64,000 nt of DNA from NCBI GenBank assembly GCA_028386065.3, contig JAKUCV010001067.1, positions 62,001 through 126,000 on the forward strand, written 5' to 3'. A program made the position numbers and the translations under genes. A model generated the notes under the pieces. The model searched no databases and had not been told where the DNA came from. It was given only the letters and a program-made list of their open reading frames with translations. Below are positions 59,781 through 64,000 of this stretch, in pieces. Origin of the DNA: Turnera subulata (taxonomy: Eukaryota > Streptophyta > Magnoliopsida > Malpighiales > Passifloraceae). Every line of letters starts with the position of its first letter. Positions within the stretch are counted from its first letter, which is position 1.

Positions 59781-61100
59781 AGGATTACTTAATCCCCTCA
59801 GTCTCTTCCTACACCTTCTTCTTAGGTTCAATCCACATCAATAGAGTCGCCACTCGAATTTTATTAAGGGCAAAATTCAAGGAAAAACCTCCCATCAACC
59901 TCTTAAGGCAGCAAGTTATAGTGAACCGGCGATGTTGGATTTGGAGGTTCGTCACAGATGGGAAGGTGTTAGGCACCCATCCGTATTAGGGCGAAATCGT
60001 GTGCAGTTTAAGATCAAAGTATGCCTTATGTAACAAACAACACAACAACAAAAACTAAAAGAAAATAAAAACAAAACAGAAAATAAACACATAATTGAGC
60101 TTGAGATTACACTACTAGAATCCACCTACGTACTTCGGCGATCGGATTCAAGGCTTACGTAATTCTTACATGGCATCACAACACAACACAACACAATATA
60201 GCAACATCACAACAACATCACGACAACAAAATGAAACAAAAGCACACAATTTGGCTTGCATTCTATTGGCAACTTGAGGCTACCTACGTACCCGTGTGAC
60301 TGAAGTCAAAGCCACGTAGTTCTAACATGGCTTCACATAATAATCAGAGCATCATCATCATAGCAGCACGTCACGGCAATAACCAGAGATAAAAGGTTTA
60401 GGGTTACCTCTTGAAGCCCTCCTCTAACTCCTATGAGCTTTCACTCCTTAACATAATCTTGGCCCAACTTCAGGTAGGAATGCGATGCAGAAGGAGGCCG
60501 AATCAGCGTCTGGTGTCGACAACAAACGTGTAGATCTCTCTCTTAGCTTTTCATAGACACCAAGAACGTAGTAATCCGACGACTACATCTCCAGATATCG
60601 CGATTATACCGTATAGAGGAACTCTCCTCTTGAGTTTGCACCTTCTTCTCAAAGAATTTGCTTTGATTGGTCTCCTTCTTGCTCTCCCCTCTTGCTCTTC
60701 TCTCACTACTAACTTGTTGCTACTCCTCTCTACGAGATTTCTCCAGAATAACAGCTCTTAAAACGAATCCTAAGCTTAGAGAACTAGGATTTCTCCAAGC
60801 ACTCTATGCTTAAGGTATATAGAGAATAATTCTAATGTGCATCCCAATTGTGTGCAATGAAGGGTCTATTTAGTGTTTAGGAGACCATGGGTTGTCCTAA
60901 TAATCTAAGGGTCGAGATTGAACCTCTAAATCCGACAGTTATGAGCTAGAATTGAGAAAAAAAAAGAAAAAAAGAACCTTCTGGAATCCTTGACCGCCAC
61001 AGCCCCGACAGTCATGCTTCCTTGACCGCCGACGACTGGGCGCCATGTGCTTAAATGGGCTTAAATCGTGGAGTCACATCCTCATTTAAGGTCACTAGTC
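59781..61100. mobile_element. LTR-retrotransposon derivative (LARD-like) fragment, candidate
   Basis: Phrases such as 'gagtcgccactcga' (59845), 'gggaaggtgttaggcaccc' (59961) and 'attaagggcaaaattcaagg' (59865) are typical of non-coding internal regions of plant gypsy-related derivatives. Two diverged copies of an 80-base unit (about 60098-60180 and 60252-60336, both with 'cctacgtac' and 'cttacgta' or 'ccacgtag' then 'acatggc') lie inside. No gag or pol is seen and no LTR pair could be fixed. Recognition is from memory of repeat vocabulary. Confidence 0.45.
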
Positions 61101-61881
61101 ACCAGGGACGGGGTCTAACCAAACAATTTTGTTGAAGAGCCCCAAAGCTAAGAAGTTGGAAAGAATAGGGTTGCAGAATATCGAATCCATCCATGATCTC
61201 AAAGGGGCCACTTCAGCATTTGACCGTCAAACCACTCATCTTCACATGCTAAAATATTGAGAAAACATATACATTAACAAAACTTAGGCCATGGCCCTTG
61301 TTGGCCCCAAATCCGCCAATGCTAGTCACTACTACCTAACTCTTGTTTAGTCGAATATCCCAATATTTATCGAGTATATGGACAGACAACCCTATAACAA
61401 GTCTATTCACAACTTGAAAAAAAAAAAAGAAGACACAGGCACTTATCCTAAGACAATGGCCAACCTAGAGGAAAAGGGATGGGCTATTTGGACCAGTAGC
61501 AAAATTTGTGGAGTGTGCAAGCACTGCACAGTTGCTATCAACATAATTTAGGCCCAATTTAGTGCACAATTCTTTGGTCCCCAGCAAGAACACAGACCCC
61601 CTAAGAGCTTCCGTCCACAAACCGGAGAAAAGAAGAAAACGCATTCAAGGATTCAAAGAATGTGTGGATCTCTTTCCCTTCAACTGTAATCCCCACATAC
61701 ACACACTCTCTCTCTCTTTCCCGGCTCTCCTAAAAACCGCCCACCAAAACAGAAAAAAAAAAAATGCAGCCCATAACAGCAGTAGTACAAGTACATCCAC
61801 CCCTACAACCCAGCAAACAAAACGGATCTCTCTTCCTTTCCCTTACTACATTACACCCACAACACCCCAACACAACCCACC
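61101..61881 (+). promoter_or_regulatory. Upstream region and leader of the ATP sulfurylase gene
   Basis: A CT-rich tract (about 61698-61718) and an A-run (61752-61763) precede the ATG at 61882. No other gene seen; a frame crossing 61562-62074 is an overlap of the leader and exon 1 in another phase. Confidence 0.4.
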
Positions 61882-63747
61882 ATGTCTCTTACAACTAAAC
61901 TCCACATCACTACTACCACCACTTCCTCCCACATTAACAACAACAACAACCTTAACAGACTCCGACCAAAGCCAACAACAGTCTACTTCCGTACAAACGC
62001 ATCATTGTTCGCGCAATACCGTACCAGTTACAGGCGCAGAATGCAACCCTCCTCCACCCCTAACTTGGTCGTGAAGAGCTCGTTGATCGAGCCGGACGGC
62101 GGGGCGCTGGTGAACGCGGTGGTGCCGGAGGGCGAGAGGGCGGCGAGGACCCTCGAGGCGGAGAAGATGGTGAAGGTCGGGCTGACGAAGATTGATGTGG
62201 AGTGGGTGCACGTGATCAGCGAAGGGTGGGCCAGCCCCTTGAAGGGTTTCATGAGGGAGAATGAGTATCTGCAGAGCTTGCATTTTAATTCGATGAGGAT
62301 TGGGGATGCCGGTGGTGGGTCTGTGGTGAATATGTCGTTGCCGATTGTGTTGGCGATTGATGACGAGACCAAGGAGAGAGTTGGGTCGTCTAAGGATGTT
62401 GCCTTGGTTGCTCCTGGTGGCGATTTGATTGCGATTCTTCGAAGGTTAGCCGAGATTAGGGAATGTTTGTCTCCCAAAGATTTGGTTTTTAAATTGGTTG
62501 TTAAAACATGGATCTCATGGAGTATTATTATATTAATACGAATGTTTTGCATTGTCATATGCAAGTTTCTATATTTTTTTACAATTTGTTGACTCTGTGG
62601 AAATCAAGCGATAATTTATTCGGCATTTGGGATTAACTTATTTGGCGAAATGTCCTGAGGCAGTTGATCAAGTGGTAGTTCAGTGTCAGTTTCACATATA
62701 CTGGTGTTGGTGTCTAAGACCAACGGATTTTGCAATTTGAAACTTCGTGAATTGTAAAAGATTAAGTAGGGAAGTTAGCTTTCATGTGGACAGCCTCAGT
62801 TGATTTGATTTACTTGCTTTAGCTAAAGGTCATGTTTTAAGTTTACCTTTTTTATTGCAGTATTGAGATATACAAGCATAACAAAGAGGAAAGAATAGCT
62901 AGAACATGGGGTACAACTGCGCCGGGATTACCGTACGTGGAGGAGTACATTACTGCGGCAGGAAATTGGCTAGTGGGTGGAGATTTGCAAGTGCTAAAGC
63001 CTATTAAGTATAACGATGGTCTTGATCAATACAGGCTCTCTCCAAAACAGCTTCGGGCAGAATTTGATAAGCGGCAGGCTGATGCAGTCTTTGCATTTCA
63101 ATTGAGAAATCCTGTGCATAACGGTCATGCCCTACTGATGAATGATACACGGAGGCGACTTTTGGAGATGGGTTACAAGAATCCAATTCTACTGCTTCAT
63201 CCTTTGGGAGGTTTCACAAAGGCTGATGATGTGCCTCTGGATGTTCGAATGGAGCAACACAGCAAGGTGTGTTTTCCAGTGTTGCCTATGTATGACATTG
63301 ATTAACAGCAGTCTCATACACATATCTGTGACAAGAAACTTGTTTAACACCCTGGAAACTTCCGCATTAATGTGATAAGAAATATTGTAGCACCCTGGAA
63401 GGTGGATGTTATTTAATTTTGCTAATCATTGTTTGATCAACTTTTTGCTATGGAATGGATGTTTATATGTGGTTGTTCTCAAACAGGTTCTGGAGGATGG
63501 GGTTCTTGATCCTGCAACCACCATTGTTGCCATATTCCCTTCACCTATGCACTATGCAGGTCCAACCGAAGTGCAATGGCATGCCAAGGCACGTATAAAT
63601 GCAGGTGCTAATTTTTACATAGTTGGTCGCGATCCTGCTGGCATGGGTCATCCAACTGAGAAGAGAGATTTATATGATCCTGATCATGGAAAGAAGGTGC
63701 TAAGTATGGCACCTGGACTGGAGAAGTTAAATATATTGCCATTCAGG
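61882..63747 (+). CDS. ATP sulfurylase, plastid type (5' part; runs off the window)
   Basis: Three exons: 61882-62444, 62861-63266, 63487-63747; 410 residues here, the last exon or exons lying beyond the window. It makes adenosine 5'-phosphosulfate from sulfate and ATP, the first step of sulfate assimilation. The first 50 or so residues are rich in Ser, Thr and Arg without acids ([17 protein letters not shown]...), as in a plastid transit peptide. The N-terminal PUA-like part contains [21 protein letters not shown]. The catalytic domain has [14 protein letters not shown] with the HNGH motif (274-277), [20 protein letters not shown], and [11 protein letters not shown]. The join of exons 1 and 2 splits a Ser codon. 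Donor after exon 3 is gtatgc. No defect seen. Confidence 0.95.
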
Positions 63748-64000
63748 GTATGCATTATAGCTTTCTCCCTTCACCTCAAAAGTTATTTTTGTCCTCTTTG
63801 TTGTTTTGTCACGCTGGTTATCTTTGTTAGAACTTATCAAGGCCCCAAAACCGAAACTTCTCTTGAGTACTTACTCTACTTTCACCAACAGCGACAGAGC
63901 TGTCTAACTTAAGTTTCCATATCTGATAGTAACTCAAGAACACTATGGAGTTCCTCAAACAAATTTAGCAACCTTCTGTGTGGAAGAGACAAATATTGTA

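Overview
The window is nuclear DNA of a flowering plant, almost certainly a eudicot. Evidence: introns with GT-AG borders and AT-rich interiors, plant-only gene families (LOG cytokinin enzyme, GH9 membrane endoglucanase, plastid-type ATP sulfurylase, DUF295 protein), L1-type LINEs with a DUF4283 ORF1, and degenerate plant-type TTTAGGG repeats. The species cannot be fixed from sequence alone. One 115-base run of N (21724-21838) is an assembly gap.

Layout. 0-1 kb: a DUF295 (beta-propeller) gene on the minus strand. 1-4.6 kb: repeats and a long-TIR element with a 9-bp target duplication. 4.6-8.2 kb: a small three-exon gene for a cysteine-rich peptide whose first intron holds a 2.5-kb LINE carrying only ORF1. 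8.4-9.5 kb: broken fragments of a PPR gene and of an IRX10-like glycosyltransferase. 12.3-14.0 kb: a long-TIR element with a telomere-like core. 14.3-21.2 kb: an HSP90-7 (GRP94-like) pseudogene split by a 6.1-kb full-length but decayed LINE with an 18-bp target duplication. 24.1-28.7 kb: a third, 5'-truncated LINE on the minus strand, abutting a second telomere-like block.

The second half carries the ordinary genes: a complete GH9 endoglucanase (30485-33517, +, six exons, 525 aa), a complete LOG gene (35538-37891, -, seven exons, 225 aa), a complete XRN2/XRN3-type 5'-3' exoribonuclease (46292-54846, -, 22 exons, 928 aa, with a disturbed C-terminal tail), and the 5' three exons of a plastid ATP sulfurylase (61882-63747, +) that runs off the end. 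Between them are an 8-kb gene-free interval (37.9-45.9 kb), a hAT-like element (56.0-57.0 kb), a LINE tail (59.1-59.8 kb) and an LTR-derivative-like block (59.8-61.1 kb).

The genes are unrelated housekeeping or developmental genes (cell wall, cytokinin activation, RNA decay, sulfate assimilation), as usual for a plant chromosome; there is no operon-like or obvious cluster logic. I found no convincing new biological system. The most unusual structures are the ORF1-only LINE inside the intron of a small Cys-rich gene, the HSP90-7 relic split by a LINE, the telomere-like foldback element, and the rearranged 3' end of the XRN gene.
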